Assembly: GCF_000739015.1 (NCBI RefSeq) | Contig: NZ_JPUG01000027.1 | Span: forward strand, 1 to 51,419 | Direction: 5' to 3' | Origin: Microvirga sp. BSC39 | GTDB taxonomy: Bacteria; Pseudomonadota; Alphaproteobacteria; Rhizobiales; Beijerinckiaceae | DNA: 51,419 bases | Shown: positions 24,002-33,189 of the stretch, in pieces | Layout: the number at the start of each line of letters is the position of its first letter | Numbering within the stretch: the first letter of the stretch is position 1 | Position numbers and translations under genes: made by a program | Notes under the pieces: model-generated | What the model saw: only the letters and a program-made list of their open reading frames with translations | Database searches by the model: none | What the model was told of the DNA's origin: nothing

Positions 24002-24736
24002 ATGCCTAGCCCTCAAGTGCTTGTGGTCGCCACCTCGCACGACCAGATGGGATCCACCGGCCACCGCACCGGCGTCTGGTTGGAGGAGCTCGCCACCCCC
24101 TACTACGCCCTGCTCGACGGCGGCGCGCAGGTCACGCTCGTGTCGATCAAGGGCGGCGCTATCCCGTGGGATCCCCGCAGCTTACCGGCAAAAGCCGGTG
24201 AGGGAACGGGCGAGAAGCCGGAGGAGCAGCAGGAAGTTCCAGCCTCGGTTCACCGTTTCCTGGCAGACGAGAGCGCCATGCAGACGGCCCGCAACTCCCC
24301 TGCCCTTGGCAGCGTCGATCCAGGCTCCTTCGACGCAGTGTTCCTGCCCGGTGGGCACGGGCCAATGTGGGATGCGGCCAATGACGAGACGCTGGCTCGG
24401 GCCATCGGGTCCATGTTCGATCAGGGCAAGGTTGTCGCCGCGGTCTGCCATGGTCCAGCCGGGCTGGTAAAGGCCACGCGGCAGGATGGGCAGCCCGTCG
24501 TCGATGGTCGTCGGGTGAGCGCCTTCACCAACACCGAGGAGGAAGCGGTTGGGCTGACGAAAGTGGTGCCGTTCCTGCTGGAGGACCAGCTCAAGGACTT
24601 GGGCGGCCATTTTGAGCGAGGACCGGACTGGCAGCCCTTCGCGGTGCAGGACGGCAATCTGATCACCGGCCAGAACCCGCAATCCTCTGAGCTTGTCGCC
24701 CGGCATGTCTTGAGCGCTCTGGAGCAGGCTGGCTAA
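24002..24736 (+). CDS. DJ-1/PfpI family protein, Hsp31-like type 1 glutamine amidotransferase domain
   Basis: A 244-residue cytoplasmic protein. The nucleophilic elbow VVAAVCHGPAGLV carries C149 and H150. The partner glutamate lies in GVWLEEL (about residues 24-30), and VFLPGGHGPMWDAANDE is the loop typical of Hsp31-like members. Such proteins act as glyoxalase III, chaperones or deglycases on carbonyl-damaged molecules. It lies 33 bases upstream of the SDR gene on the same strand, probably in one transcript. Confidence 0.88.
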   Translation: MPSPQVLVVATSHDQMGSTGHRTGVWLEELATPYYALLDGGAQVTLVSIKGGAIPWDPRSLPAKAGEGTGEKPEEQQEVPASVHRFLADESAMQTARNSPALGSVDPGSFDAVFLPGGHGPMWDAANDETLARAIGSMFDQGKVVAAVCHGPAGLVKATRQDGQPVVDGRRVSAFTNTEEEAVGLTKVVPFLLEDQLKDLGGHFERGPDWQPFAVQDGNLITGQNPQSSELVARHVLSALEQAG

Positions 24737-24769
24737 AGTAGCAGTGCCCAGCAAAACGGGCGGCTCGCC

Positions 24770-25402
24770 GTGACAACCCTCATGCTGGTTGGGGCAACAG
24801 GCCTGGTCGGCGGGGCGGTCCTGCGGCAAGCGTTGGCAGATGCCAGTGTGACTCGGATCGTTGCACCAACCAGACGGGAGCTGATGCCCCATCCGAAGCT
24901 CGAAAACCCGGTGGTCGATTTCGAGCACCTGCCGGCTTATGCCACCTGGTGGTCCGTCGATGGCGTGATCTGCACCTTGGGCAGTACGATCCGCAAGGCA
25001 GGCTCGCAGGAGACGTTCCGCCGGATTGATCATGACTATCCCCTGGCTGTGGCGCGGCTTACCCGTCAGCATGGCGCCCGCGCTTTCGCGTTGAATTCGG
25101 CCACGGGAGCAGATCCTGGTTCGCGCTTCTTCTACAACCGGGTCAAAGGCGAGGTGGAGGACGCGCTGCGGGAAATCGGGTTCCCATCCTTGACCATCGT
25201 GCGCCCTGCCCTGATCGGCGGCGACCGCAGCGAGTTCCGGCCTGGGGAGTTCATAGCCATGCGGCTCCTGCGGCTGGCGCAGCAGGTCCTGCCCCGCCGT
25301 TATCACATCGTGCCGCATGAGCGGATTGCCAAAGCCTTGCTGGAGGCGGCGATCACTGCCGCACCCGGCGAGCGCATTATCGAGTCCAAGGCCATCGTCT
25401 GA
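24770..25402 (+). CDS. Atypical SDR, NAD(P)-binding (HTATIP2/TIP30-like)
   Basis: A 210-residue protein with a GTG start at 24770. The Rossmann motif LMLVGATGLVGGAVLRQAL (residues 4-22) opens the fold. VDGVICTLGSTIRKAGSQE, FALNSATGADPGSRFFYNRVKGEVE (with YNRVK in place of YxxxK) and TIVRPALIGG follow, as in TIP30-like and NAD(P)H-binding proteins. The substrate is unknown. It follows the DJ-1-like gene closely. It ends about 50 bases before IS6 copy C. Confidence 0.85.
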   Translation: MTTLMLVGATGLVGGAVLRQALADASVTRIVAPTRRELMPHPKLENPVVDFEHLPAYATWWSVDGVICTLGSTIRKAGSQETFRRIDHDYPLAVARLTRQHGARAFALNSATGADPGSRFFYNRVKGEVEDALREIGFPSLTIVRPALIGGDRSEFRPGEFIAMRLLRLAQQVLPRRYHIVPHERIAKALLEAAITAAPGERIIESKAIV

Positions 25403-25455
25403 GGAAGGCACCTGACAGAGGACCACATGCCCTCAACAGGAGCGGGGCGCCAGAC

Positions 25456-26293
25456 GGTTCCGCTGCAAAGCCCGCCGTAGGTCAACCGACACCCGAACGT
25501 GATCTCGGATCAGGCGGCGGTGCTGAAGAGCGCAGCAATGAAGTCACACTGAGCCTTCATTTCGGTTGCTGGTGCAATCGCGATCTGCCCTTTGCGGATC
25601 ATCGCCACAGCCTCATAGCCAGCAGTTGTCTGGGAGGCAGTCTGGAAGCTTTTGAAGCCCAGCCCTGGCCGAACCAGCCGCTTGATGCGCCGGTGATCCT
25701 GCTCGACGATATTATTCAAAAACTTCACCTTCCGAAGTTTGGCGAAACGCCACAGCGTCCCCTCTTTCTTTATGGCTCTCGCCGCGATCGGATAGGCAGC
25801 ATTCTTGTCGACTGTAATGGTGCGCGGATTGACTCTATGCGGCTGCTGCAAGCCTTGCGGAAAAACCGCCGAGCTGCACCGGCATCTCGCTTGGGCGAGA
25901 GCAGAAAGTCGATTGCCTGTCCGGCCACATCGACAGCACGGTAGAGATACACCCATTCTCCCTTCACGCGAATATAAGTGTCGTCCACGCGCCAGAATCC
26001 GTTTGTCATCCGCAGATGAGGGCGGATACGCTTGTTGAACTCAGGTGCATAGGCTTGGATCCAGCGAAAGAGAGTTGTGTGATCCACCTGCACACCGCGG
26101 TCGACCAGCATGCGTTCCAGATCGCGATAGCTGATTGGGAACTGCAGATACTGGCGCACTGCCCACAGAATGATCTCAGCCGTGACCTGCCGACCTTTGA
26201 ACGGGTTCTTGTTGTCTTGCTTCACTGCCAGCTCCTCCCAGCCTCCTCCTGTCGTAGCTCAGGCGGACTAAGCTTCAAAGCTGCAACAGAACC
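25456..26293 (-). mobile_element. IS6-family insertion sequence (copy C), inactive
   Basis: About 838 bp. Terminal repeats read GGTTCCGCTGCAAAGC from 25456 and GGTTCTGTTGCAGCTTTG from 26293 inward on the other strand. The flanking octamers (CGCCAGAC and TCGTGGAC) differ, so there is no target duplication. The right edge abuts the 3' end of a chemoreceptor gene, whose upstream part is absent on the other side. This implies deletion accompanying IS6 replicative transposition. Confidence 0.8.
25510..26225 (-). pseudogene. IS6-family transposase with one-base frameshift
   Basis: The N-terminal frame (26225 down to about 25860) has KGRQVTAEIILWAVRQYLQFPISYRDLERMLVDRGVQVDHTTLFRWIQ and WRVDDTYIRVKGEWVYLYRAVD. 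The C-terminal frame resumes with LQQPHRVNPRTITVDKNAAYP and NNIVEQDHRRIKRLVRPGLGFKSFQTA. The switch lies at AAGGCTTGCAG near 25860, where one base is missing relative to an expected Lys-Ala-Leu-Gln. IS6 transposases are normally a single frame, so this is a mutation rather than programmed frameshifting. Confidence 0.85.
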
Positions 26294-26432
26294 TCGTGGA
26301 CGTGCAGCAGGGGGCCGCGGGACCACCTCGGCGGCCAGCCAGGTGCTGGGCGCCGCCCAGGAGCTGTCGCGCCACTCCAACGACCTCTCCCGAGAAGTCC
26401 AGGACTTCCTCCAAGGCGTCAAAGCCGCTTAA
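26294..26432 (+). pseudogene. Methyl-accepting chemotaxis protein, C-terminal remnant
   Basis: The last 35 or so codons of a chemoreceptor signalling domain are readable: TSAASQVLGAAQELSRHSND, then LSREVQDFLQGVKAA and stop. This is the usual end of alphaproteobacterial receptors. Everything upstream was replaced by IS6 copy C. It may belong with the chemoreceptor piece at 32515, which covers a more N-terminal part of the same domain type on the other strand. Confidence 0.65.
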
Positions 26433-26917
26433 ATTGGGGAGCTTCTACGTGGCATGGATCAGGCTAGCCCGTGCACGCCCGGTCCTTGGCTCATTCGAAA
26501 TATCCCCACCAAAAGTCCGCTGCTCGCAACCGCCCTATCCGCCTGCAAGCAGAGTTGCCGGCGATCAGTTTGGGCCCATTCAAAATCAGGCTCGGGCTTA
26601 GAGGAATGTTAAGACAGTTTTGAAAGGCCTTGGGCCCTGCCCGGCCGACTTCAGGTAAGAACGTGATCTGCTGCTCTGCGTCAGATGGTATCTGGCTTTA
26701 GCCTGAGCTTGCCCGATCTTGAGGAGACGATGACCGAGCTAGGCATCTCCGACGACCATTCGACAAATCAACTTATTTACTACGTTTTGTAGCAAGCGAC
26801 ACTGGAACGCATTGAGCTACCCGCTTGCGTCAATACGGACATTGTTAGGTTCACGCATTTAGCACATCATAGTCGCTCAAATGAAAAAGCAATAATACAA
26901 CAATAAAGTAGCTTGCT
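26433..26917. other. Intergenic region upstream of the GGDEF-EAL gene, 485 bp
   Basis: No gene can be supported. The last 160 bases before the start codon are A+T-rich compared with the surroundings (for example AATACAACAATAAAGTAG just before the start) and probably contain the promoter of the large signalling gene. No clear -35/-10 pair or operator stands out. Confidence 0.5.
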
Positions 26918-29896
26918 ATGACCGGGGTCACTATCGAGAACAGCTGCCCGACGTGGAGGGAGGCTGATCGTCTTTCAGCTTTAAGAGATTTTGACGTTCT
27001 GGACACTCAGCCAGAAGCAGCCATCGACAACCTCACCAAGATTGCGTCGAACGTCTGTGAAGCTCCGATTGCACTCGTCTCTCTCATTGATGAGAAACGG
27101 CAGTGGCTCAAGTGCACGATAGGCATCAGTGGTGTTCAGGAAACTCCTCGTGATGTCGCCTTCTGTGCTCACACGATTCTCCAAAGAGGCATCCTCGTTG
27201 TTCCGGACACAACACAAGATCCCCGTTTCCAAAACAACCCGTTTGTAACCGGCGAGCCGCACCTGCGCTTCTATGCGGCTGCACCTCTAGTGACTAAAGA
27301 CGGTCTGCCGCTCGGCACACTCTGTGTTATCGACTTCAAACCTCGCCCTGATGGCCTCACACGGGAGCAGTCAGAGACGCTACTAGCGTTGGCTCAGGCC
27401 GTGATGAGCCAACTGGAACTTAAACGCTCTCACAAGGCAGTCGCAGAAAGTGAGGAAAGACACCGGGCGCTTATCGAAGCTAGTAGCGCAATGGTCTGGC
27501 GCGCGGCTCCTGACGGGTCAATCCTAGAGGGTTGGGGATGGGAAACGTTCTGCGGCCAAACTCCTGAAGCATTTAGGGGATACGGCTGGCTTGATAACGT
27601 TCATCCTGAAGATCGGGAGCATGTCGTTGAAGTGTGGCAGAGGGCTCGCGCCCTGCAAGAGCCCTGTGAGAACGAGTACCGGGTTCGCCGTTTAGATGGC
27701 ACCTTTCGTTGGGTTCTCGCGCGCGGAGTGCCGCTCAAGTCTCAGGACGGCTCCATTCGCGAATGGGTTGGTACCCTCACAGACATTCACGAGCAGAACG
27801 TTGCTGCGGAGCGGCTGCGCAGCAGTGAGGCCCGGTACCGGGGGCTTGTCGATGCAAGTGCGACGGTTGTCTGGCGAGCAGCTCCTGATGGCCAGATCAT
27901 TGAAGCCTCCTCAGGATGGGAGACAATTTCCGGCCAAGCACCTGAGGCGTTCAAGGATTACGGCTGGTTGGAAGCTGTTCATCCCGACGACCGTGAGCGC
28001 GTGGTCGGTCACTGGCAGCAGGTTCTTGCATCTGGCCAGCCGAGCGGGGACGAGTTTCGCGTCCGTCACGTGAATGGCGAGTACCGGTGGTTTGTCACTA
28101 GGACAGTGCCGCTCTTCAACACAGATGGCGTTGTAGAGGAGTGGGTTGGCACCATCACTGACAATCATGAGCAGAAGAGTGCTGCAGAACGCGTTCGTAT
28201 CAGCGAGGAGCGCTACCGCGCGTTGATTGAAGCGAGCGCATCTGTGGTGTGGCTTGCGGCGGCTGATGGTGCGATGGTCGGGGGAGCCGGTTGGACCGCA
28301 CTATCTGGTCAAGGTCCCAACGAATATTCAGGTTCTGGATGGCTGAAGGCTGTTCACCCGGACGATCAGGAATCCGTCAGGGAAGGCTGGATGCAGGCTG
28401 TCTCATCCGGCACAGCATGTGTAGTTCAGTTTCGCATTCGGCAGGGGGATGGCACCTACCGGTGGGCTCTTGCAAGGGCTGTTCCACTGAAGGATCAGAG
28501 TAGTGCCGTGAGAGAGTGGGTCGGCACAGTCACGGATATCCATGACAGCAGGATCGCTGAATTGAAGCTTTGGCAAGCCGCTAATCACGATACTCTTACA
28601 GGACTAGCAAACAGGGCCTTGTTTCAGGCGAGACTGGACGAGGCTCTTACACAGGCGCGGCAGGCAGGTGATAGTGTTAGTCTCCTGCTGATCGACTTAG
28701 ACGATTTCAAGGATGTGAATGACTCGTTCGGTCATGATGCAGGCGACGCGCTCCTGAAGGAGACTGCGGCTCGACTGTCTGCCGTAGCACGAGACTGCGA
28801 TACGGTCGCAAGGCTTGGAGGTGATGAGTTTGCTATCCTGCTCGCAGGGGCATCCAAGCTGGAGCATTCGTCGACGCTTGCAGAGGGTCTGATCAAGAAG
28901 TTAGGTCAGCCTGTATCGTATGCTGGTCAGGCAATTGTCAGTCGAGCGAGCATCGGGGTAGCCAGCTTCCCGAATCACGATACTGCACCTGCCGAGTTGA
29001 TGAAGGATGCTGATATTGCGCTCTACCGAGCCAAAGCTGACGGGCGCAACCGGGTTGTCGTCTACTCCGCTGAGATGAAAGCTGCCACACAGCAGCGCAT
29101 CGCGCTTAGAACGGAAATGCGCGCAGCCATCTCTCGTGATCAGGTCAGACCCTATTACCAGCCAAAGGTCTGCCTCTCAACAGGGCGAGTCGTTGGTTTC
29201 GAGGCGCTTGCACGCTGGAACCATCCAGCTAAGGGTGTCCTCACCCCAAGCACCTTTGGTGCTGCCTTTGACGATCCTGAGCTTGCGACCATGGTTGGCA
29301 AGCGATTGATCGGCAAAGTGGCCTCGGACATGCGCAGATGGCTTAACGGCGGGCTCAGCTTTGGTCGCGTGGCGATCAACGTGTCCCATGCTGAGTTTAT
29401 CCAGCCGAATTTGGCTGATGACATCCTCCGCATTTTCGACCTCGCAAAGGTCCCGACAGATCACTTTGAGATCGAGATCACCGAGAAGGTTCTGCTCGAT
29501 ACCCGCTCGAATGCGATCTCCTCCGTACTGGAAAAACTACGGGGGCGGGGAGTTCAAATTGCTCTTGACGATTTTGGAACCGGGTATGCGTCGCTGACCC
29601 ACCTCAAGGAGTTTGCAGTAGATCATATCAAAATCGACAGGAGCTTCGTGCGCGACATCGAGGAGGACCCGGATGATGAAGCTATCGTAGCAGCGGTGGT
29701 TGGCCTTGGCAGGGGTCTGAATCTACAGGTCACGGCAGAGGGAGTTGAGACAGTAGGTCAGGTGCAGCGTCTGCGGGAGATGGGATGTGACAATGCTCAA
29801 GGGTTCTTCTACGCAAAGGCTGTAGCTGCTTCCGAAGTGCCTTCTTTGGTTGAGGAGTTGGAGGGGAGCAGCAGGCGAAGTGGAGCGGCAGCCTAA
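26918..29896 (+). CDS. GAF-PAS-PAS-PAS-GGDEF-EAL cyclic-di-GMP signalling protein
   Basis: A 992-residue cytoplasmic protein without membrane helices. The domain order is GAF (about 25-168; LVSLIDEKRQWLKC, FYAAAPLVTKDGLPLGTLCVID), three tandem PAS/PAC repeats (about 180-292, 303-420, 428-543; each with GWLxxVHPxDRE and a WVGTxTDxH end), GGDEF (about 555-720) and EAL (about 735-980). The GGDEF motif is intact at 634-638, with an RxxD inhibitory site (625-628) five residues upstream. The EAL motifs FEALARW (762-764), EIEITEK, LDDFGTGYASL, KIDRSF and TAEGVET are all present. Both synthesis and hydrolysis of c-di-GMP are therefore possible. It is an isolated intact gene within IS relics. Confidence 0.94.
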   Translation: MTGVTIENSCPTWREADRLSALRDFDVLDTQPEAAIDNLTKIASNVCEAPIALVSLIDEKRQWLKCTIGISGVQETPRDVAFCAHTILQRGILVVPDTTQDPRFQNNPFVTGEPHLRFYAAAPLVTKDGLPLGTLCVIDFKPRPDGLTREQSETLLALAQAVMSQLELKRSHKAVAESEERHRALIEASSAMVWRAAPDGSILEGWGWETFCGQTPEAFRGYGWLDNVHPEDREHVVEVWQRARALQEPCENEYRVRRLDGTFRWVLARGVPLKSQDGSIREWVGTLTDIHEQNVAAERLRSSEARYRGLVDASATVVWRAAPDGQIIEASSGWETISGQAPEAFKDYGWLEAVHPDDRERVVGHWQQVLASGQPSGDEFRVRHVNGEYRWFVTRTVPLFNTDGVVEEWVGTITDNHEQKSAAERVRISEERYRALIEASASVVWLAAADGAMVGGAGWTALSGQGPNEYSGSGWLKAVHPDDQESVREGWMQAVSSGTACVVQFRIRQGDGTYRWALARAVPLKDQSSAVREWVGTVTDIHDSRIAELKLWQAANHDTLTGLANRALFQARLDEALTQARQAGDSVSLLLIDLDDFKDVNDSFGHDAGDALLKETAARLSAVARDCDTVARLGGDEFAILLAGASKLEHSSTLAEGLIKKLGQPVSYAGQAIVSRASIGVASFPNHDTAPAELMKDADIALYRAKADGRNRVVVYSAEMKAATQQRIALRTEMRAAISRDQVRPYYQPKVCLSTGRVVGFEALARWNHPAKGVLTPSTFGAAFDDPELATMVGKRLIGKVASDMRRWLNGGLSFGRVAINVSHAEFIQPNLADDILRIFDLAKVPTDHFEIEITEKVLLDTRSNAISSVLEKLRGRGVQIALDDFGTGYASLTHLKEFAVDHIKIDRSFVRDIEEDPDDEAIVAAVVGLGRGLNLQVTAEGVETVGQVQRLREMGCDNAQGFFYAKAVAASEVPSLVEELEGSSRRSGAAA

Positions 29897-30036
29897 GCCG
29901 TTCACGGCGTGGCCTGCCTCCTGCACCTCAAAGGTTGCCGCTTCAAGGGACGCAGCTGTGAGACCTTGAGACGGTGTTGTCATGTCTGGATGGCGCCCGT
30001 TTGGCAATTTGAGACCTCCTGTCAGGAGCCACACCG

Positions 30037-30245
30037 ATGCCAGCACCCAAGAAGAAGCCGAACAGCATTCGAACTTCACTCCGCTTTGATCCGCCCACCC
30101 TGGAGGAGGCGATCTTCGCCGCGCAGGAGCTGACCGATGACGCTGATGGGCAGGCAAGATCTCCGCAAGTCTGATGGGCCTGCTGGAGGCGAATGTTAAA
30201 GCTGCGATCCTGAAGGCGGCAGTCACCGGTGCCACGCCGGATGGT
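30037..30245 (+). pseudogene. Small hypothetical gene, frameshifted and truncated
   Basis: ATG at 30037 after CAGGAG. It opens MPAPKKKPNSIRTSLRFDPP and continues TLEEAIFAAQELTDDADGQ. The reading then appears to continue in another frame as KISASLMGLLEANVKAAILKAAV up to the edge of the IS21 remnant. Read uninterrupted, the first frame is only 45 codons. I do not recognise the family. The acidic helix followed by an MGL...VKAAILKA helix suggests a small helical protein. The gene is probably dead. Confidence 0.4.
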
Positions 30246-30248
30246 GGC

Positions 30249-30629
30249 CTAGTCCACCTGCATCTGTTCGCCTGGTTCAGTCTCGAACCGGACTAGTGGC
30301 TCCGGCGGCACCGCCGGCCTGAGCGAGGCCACGAAGGCTTTGAGCATGGTGTAGCTGCCGGCATAACCGCGCTCGCGACACTCGCTCAACAGCACGGTGG
30401 CGGGAATGAGATCCGGCGCGGCCGCGGCCAGGCGCTGTTGGAGGTAAGGCTTGGAGGGATCCAGTTTGGCCGGCCGGGCTGGGCGAGGCCGATACCGAAC
30501 CGCCTCCGGCTCGCGCAGATAGCGCCGCACTGTATTGCGGGAGAGTCCCAGTTCGCGGGCAATCTTGCGCACGCCTTTGCCATGTTTGGCCAAAACCCGG
30601 ATCTCCATCGACATCTCGCCTCCAATCAT
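30249..30629 (-). pseudogene. IS21-family transposase IstA, N-terminal fragment
   Basis: About 126 residues. The start region has an HTH (MSMEIRVLAKHGKGVRKIARELGLSRNTVRRYLRE). RYRPRPARPAKLDPSKPYL and CRERGYAGSYTMLKAFVASL follow, the typical IstA beginning. It breaks off after EPGEQMQVD, just where the integrase core would start. No IstB gene is present. This is the remnant of an IS21 element. Confidence 0.85.
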
Positions 30630-31445
30630 CCGGGCCCTCCGCTCCTCTCGCGAAGGCCCAGCATAACCGGTGGGTCAGATTTGAATCGGCGACCGGGTCA
30701 GTTTCTCATCGGCGTCAACAGCGTCCAGAGTGCCATCAAGAGCCAAGCGCCGGTGTCGGTAAGCAGGCTCGGCGCTGACCTCAGGACCGAACTATGGCAG
30801 CGGAGGCAAGCGCTGCCCGTCCTCGGGGGGCGACGACTGCCACCAGATTGAGGGGACTAGGTCTGAGGACATGAAGGGCATGGAGCGCATGTGAGCCGAT
30901 TGCACGACTGGTGCGCAGATACTCCACTTGACCCGGGCTGACCGCCAGGAGGGCCTGAGCATGGGCGAGCGGCAGGTCCGCCCGCTCCTCGGGCACTCCG
31001 CCACCTCCGGTCTTGAGAATCCGATTGCTTCGGGTCTCGTCGATTTGAACATACGTGCTACGGCCGGGCTGGTCAGGAAAATAGCCCTCCCGCACGCGCT
31101 CGCCTCCTCTCTCCGTCCGAATGAGGCGCCCTACAGACGAAGCGATGATGAACAGGCGGGGTATTGGCACGCGGTGGAGCCTTTCTCCAAGGCGGGTCAT
31201 GGGATAGCGCCCTGCCCTAAACCTAGGGCGCAACTCTGAGAGAGAAACCGGCTGCCGCGTTTACGGAAAGCGTCAGGCCTGCTGTCGCCTCTTCTAACAA
31301 AGAAAAGCACCTCGCGTGTGCAGAGGCGCTTGAGTTTGAGGGAGGACCAGCCCCCCAGCCACTCCATGATGGACCAGACCAGAATGCCTGATCTGCGGGG
31401 GCTGTGGCTGTGCCGAAAAGAGCACAGGCACCAGTCAATGCGTCC
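30630..31445. other. Gene-free stretch of about 0.8 kb between IS relics
   Basis: Several long open frames occur on both strands (for example 30781-31233 minus and 31223-31438 minus). Their translations are rich in Arg, Ser and Pro, have no domain and no ribosome-binding site, and look like chance frames in GC-rich DNA. Probably decayed mobile-element sequence. Confidence 0.55.
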
Positions 31446-31577
31446 TTAGAGGCCGGCCAGCAGGAGACTCACGCTGATCAATGCAGCGATAGAAGCGACA
31501 AACCGGATGGCAGCCGCCGTGAACTTTGGTGCCGCCGCGGGAGAAAATGCAGGCGCTGTGACTTCTGTCTTGCGCAT
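31446..31577 (-). CDS. Small single-pass membrane protein, 43 aa
   Basis: The frame starts MRKTEVTAPAFSPAAAPKF and continues with TAAAIRFVASIAALISVSLL, ending LAGL and stop. A basic N-terminus, a Pro/Ala linker and one hydrophobic helix reaching the C-terminus give a plausible tail-anchored small protein. The ribosome-binding site is weak (GAAAG region upstream). No homologue comes to mind. It stands alone between IS relics. Confidence 0.4.
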   Translation of the reverse strand: MRKTEVTAPAFSPAAAPKFTAAAIRFVASIAALISVSLLLAGL

Positions 31578-31872
31578 GATGAGAGCTTTCAGGAAATGCA
31601 GCTGGTTCTGGAAAAATCGAAAAAGGGACGAGCAATCGTGCCGCTTGGCGGGTGTTTCTCTGAGCGATTTGCACGCTCATGTCTGTAGCCTGCTGGACAC
31701 ACAACTCGCCCTGATGCGACTGAGTAGGGCAGTCCTGTCGCCATGCTCCGACGCGCCAGCGCCGCGGATCTCCGGCGCGGTGATGATAAATGCACGATCT
31801 GGAGTGATGCAGGAAAGTCTCTACCTTGTGTGAAACCCGCTGCAGTTGCACCACATGCCAATCTTTCAGCCG

Positions 31873-32503
31873 AGACAGCTAGATGTTCAGTCCCGGCATT
31901 TTGTGGAGCGGATTGAGCCTGAAGCGTTTTGGCTCGGCTGTCCAGATCTTGCAGATGTACTCGTAGGGTGTGAGGCCCTTCAGCGTCTTCAGACGCCGGC
32001 CGAAGTTGTAGGCTGAGATGAAGTCATCGAGGTGCTGCCGCAACTGCTCATGGCTGTCATAGTGATAACGCTTGACGGTCGCGTCCTTGATGGTGCGATT
32101 CATCCGCTCAACCTGCCCGTTCGTCCAGGGATGATTGATCTTGGTGAAGCGGTGCTCGATGCCGTTCTCGCGGCAGCGCATGTCGAACATGTGCGTGCAG
32201 TAGCGGGCGGTCGGGCCATCAGCATAGCGCGGCGGCAGCCGGAACTGGATGCCGTTGTCGGTGAGCACCGTGTGGATCTTGTAGGGCACGGCCGCGATCA
32301 GGGCCACCAGGAAGGCCGTGTTTCCTGGTTGATGCCGTGGCGCGTGGCCAGGGCTCTCAAGCTTGCTTGACTATTCTGGATTGCGCGACGGACCGCCTCA
32401 GTCGTGGTGGCGCTGCCGTGGAGAACCTGGCCCATAGAGCATCCCTCCATTCAGGCGATAAGAATGCACCATCAAACCCCGGGATCAAACATCCCTAGTG
32501 TCT
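31873..32503 (-). mobile_element. IS481-family element, internally deleted
   Basis: Imperfect ends are readable: GACAGCTAGATGTTCAGTCC near 31874 and, from about 32503 inward on the other strand, GACACTAGGGATGTTTGATC. The element is only about 630 bp because the middle of the transposase gene has been lost. No duplication of the flanks was seen. Confidence 0.65.
31879..32435 (-). pseudogene. IS481-family transposase, internal deletion
   Basis: The 5' end starts at 32435 after GAGGGAT with MGQVLHGSATTTEAVRRAIQ, then NSQASLRALATRHGINQ, the family's N-terminal helix. It then jumps, in a different frame, to the integrase core VALIAAVPYKIHTVLTDNG, EHRFTKINHPWTNGQVERMN and the C-terminal NFGRRLKTLKGLTPYEYICK. 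The first catalytic Asp region and the linker are missing. Confidence 0.85.
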
Positions 32504-32514
32504 GCACGGTCTGG

Positions 32515-32760
32515 TTAGTCCACTGAGCGTCCGTCACGGCTCGGTAGGCGATCTCTGAGGATTTGCGTCACCTGCGAGGCGATCTCGCGGATGGAGATGG
32601 AGAGCTCTTCAGTGGCGGCCGCTACGGTTTGTACGTTGGCCGAGGTTTGCTGGGCAGCCGACGAGACAATAACCGACTGCTGGTTCGTGTTGTCCGCCAC
32701 AATGGTCATAGACCGGGCTGTATCCTCTAGCCCGTTCGCTGCCACCGAAAGGCGAAGAAA
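32515..32760 (-). pseudogene. Methyl-accepting chemotaxis protein, internal fragment
   Basis: Readable from about 32760 down: FLRLSVAANGLEDTARSMTI, VADNTNQQSVIVSSAAQQTS and ANVQTVAAATEELSISIREI, ending near ASQVTQ. This is the stretch just before the signalling hairpin in alphaproteobacterial chemoreceptors. Both ends are lost. It abuts the IS481 relic. Together with 26294-26432 it may represent one receptor gene scattered by IS activity, but they are on opposite strands. Confidence 0.7.
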
Positions 32761-33189
32761 ACCAAAATGTCAAAACATTCTGAAGGAGCGGTTACAAACT
32801 TTTCTTGGGCCGACGAAGGGCTTGGTTACAGCCTGGTCGGCCTGCTGTCCCCACAACAGTTGCACCCGGTTGCAGACGAGGTTCGCCGGCAGGTTAGCTC
32901 TGGGGCATAACCTCAGCAGAAAGGTATGAGTTGTGATGAGGTGGACGCTTCCCCGCAGCCTTGCGGTAGTAAAGCGGAGGTGTTGATAAGCACCACTTGA
33001 GGGGGCGTCCCTCGGAAAGGTTAGCACGGCCGCGTCATGACCAAAAGATTAGCCCATGCAACTGCTTAATTTTCAGGGCATCGCTGCGGTCGATCTTGTG
33101 GTGTCCGTCGTCAGAGTTTTTGAGACATCGGGCGGTCTGAACCAAGGGAGGCTCTGGCTCATCTGGGTTGCAGATTAGGCGACTTGCAT
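32761..33189. other. Gene-free stretch of about 430 bp
   Basis: No recognisable coding sequence or RNA. The frame at 32770-33027 (minus) is featureless. The stretch lies between a chemoreceptor fragment and an IS3 fragment and is probably decayed insertion DNA. Confidence 0.5.

Noticed and set aside
25510..26225. Programmed frameshifting in the IS6 copy C transposase
   Set aside because: IS6 transposases are read in a single frame and the shift site is not a slippery A/T heptamer. A one-base loss is simpler.
21807..26293. Composite transposon formed by IS6 copies B and C
   Set aside because: The two IS differ in transposase sequence and terminal repeats, so they would not mobilise the segment together in the usual way.
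30781..31233. Open frame of 150 codons on the minus strand
   Set aside because: Arg/Ser/Pro-rich translation with no domain and no ribosome-binding site, overlapping other equally long frames. Best explained as chance in GC-rich DNA.
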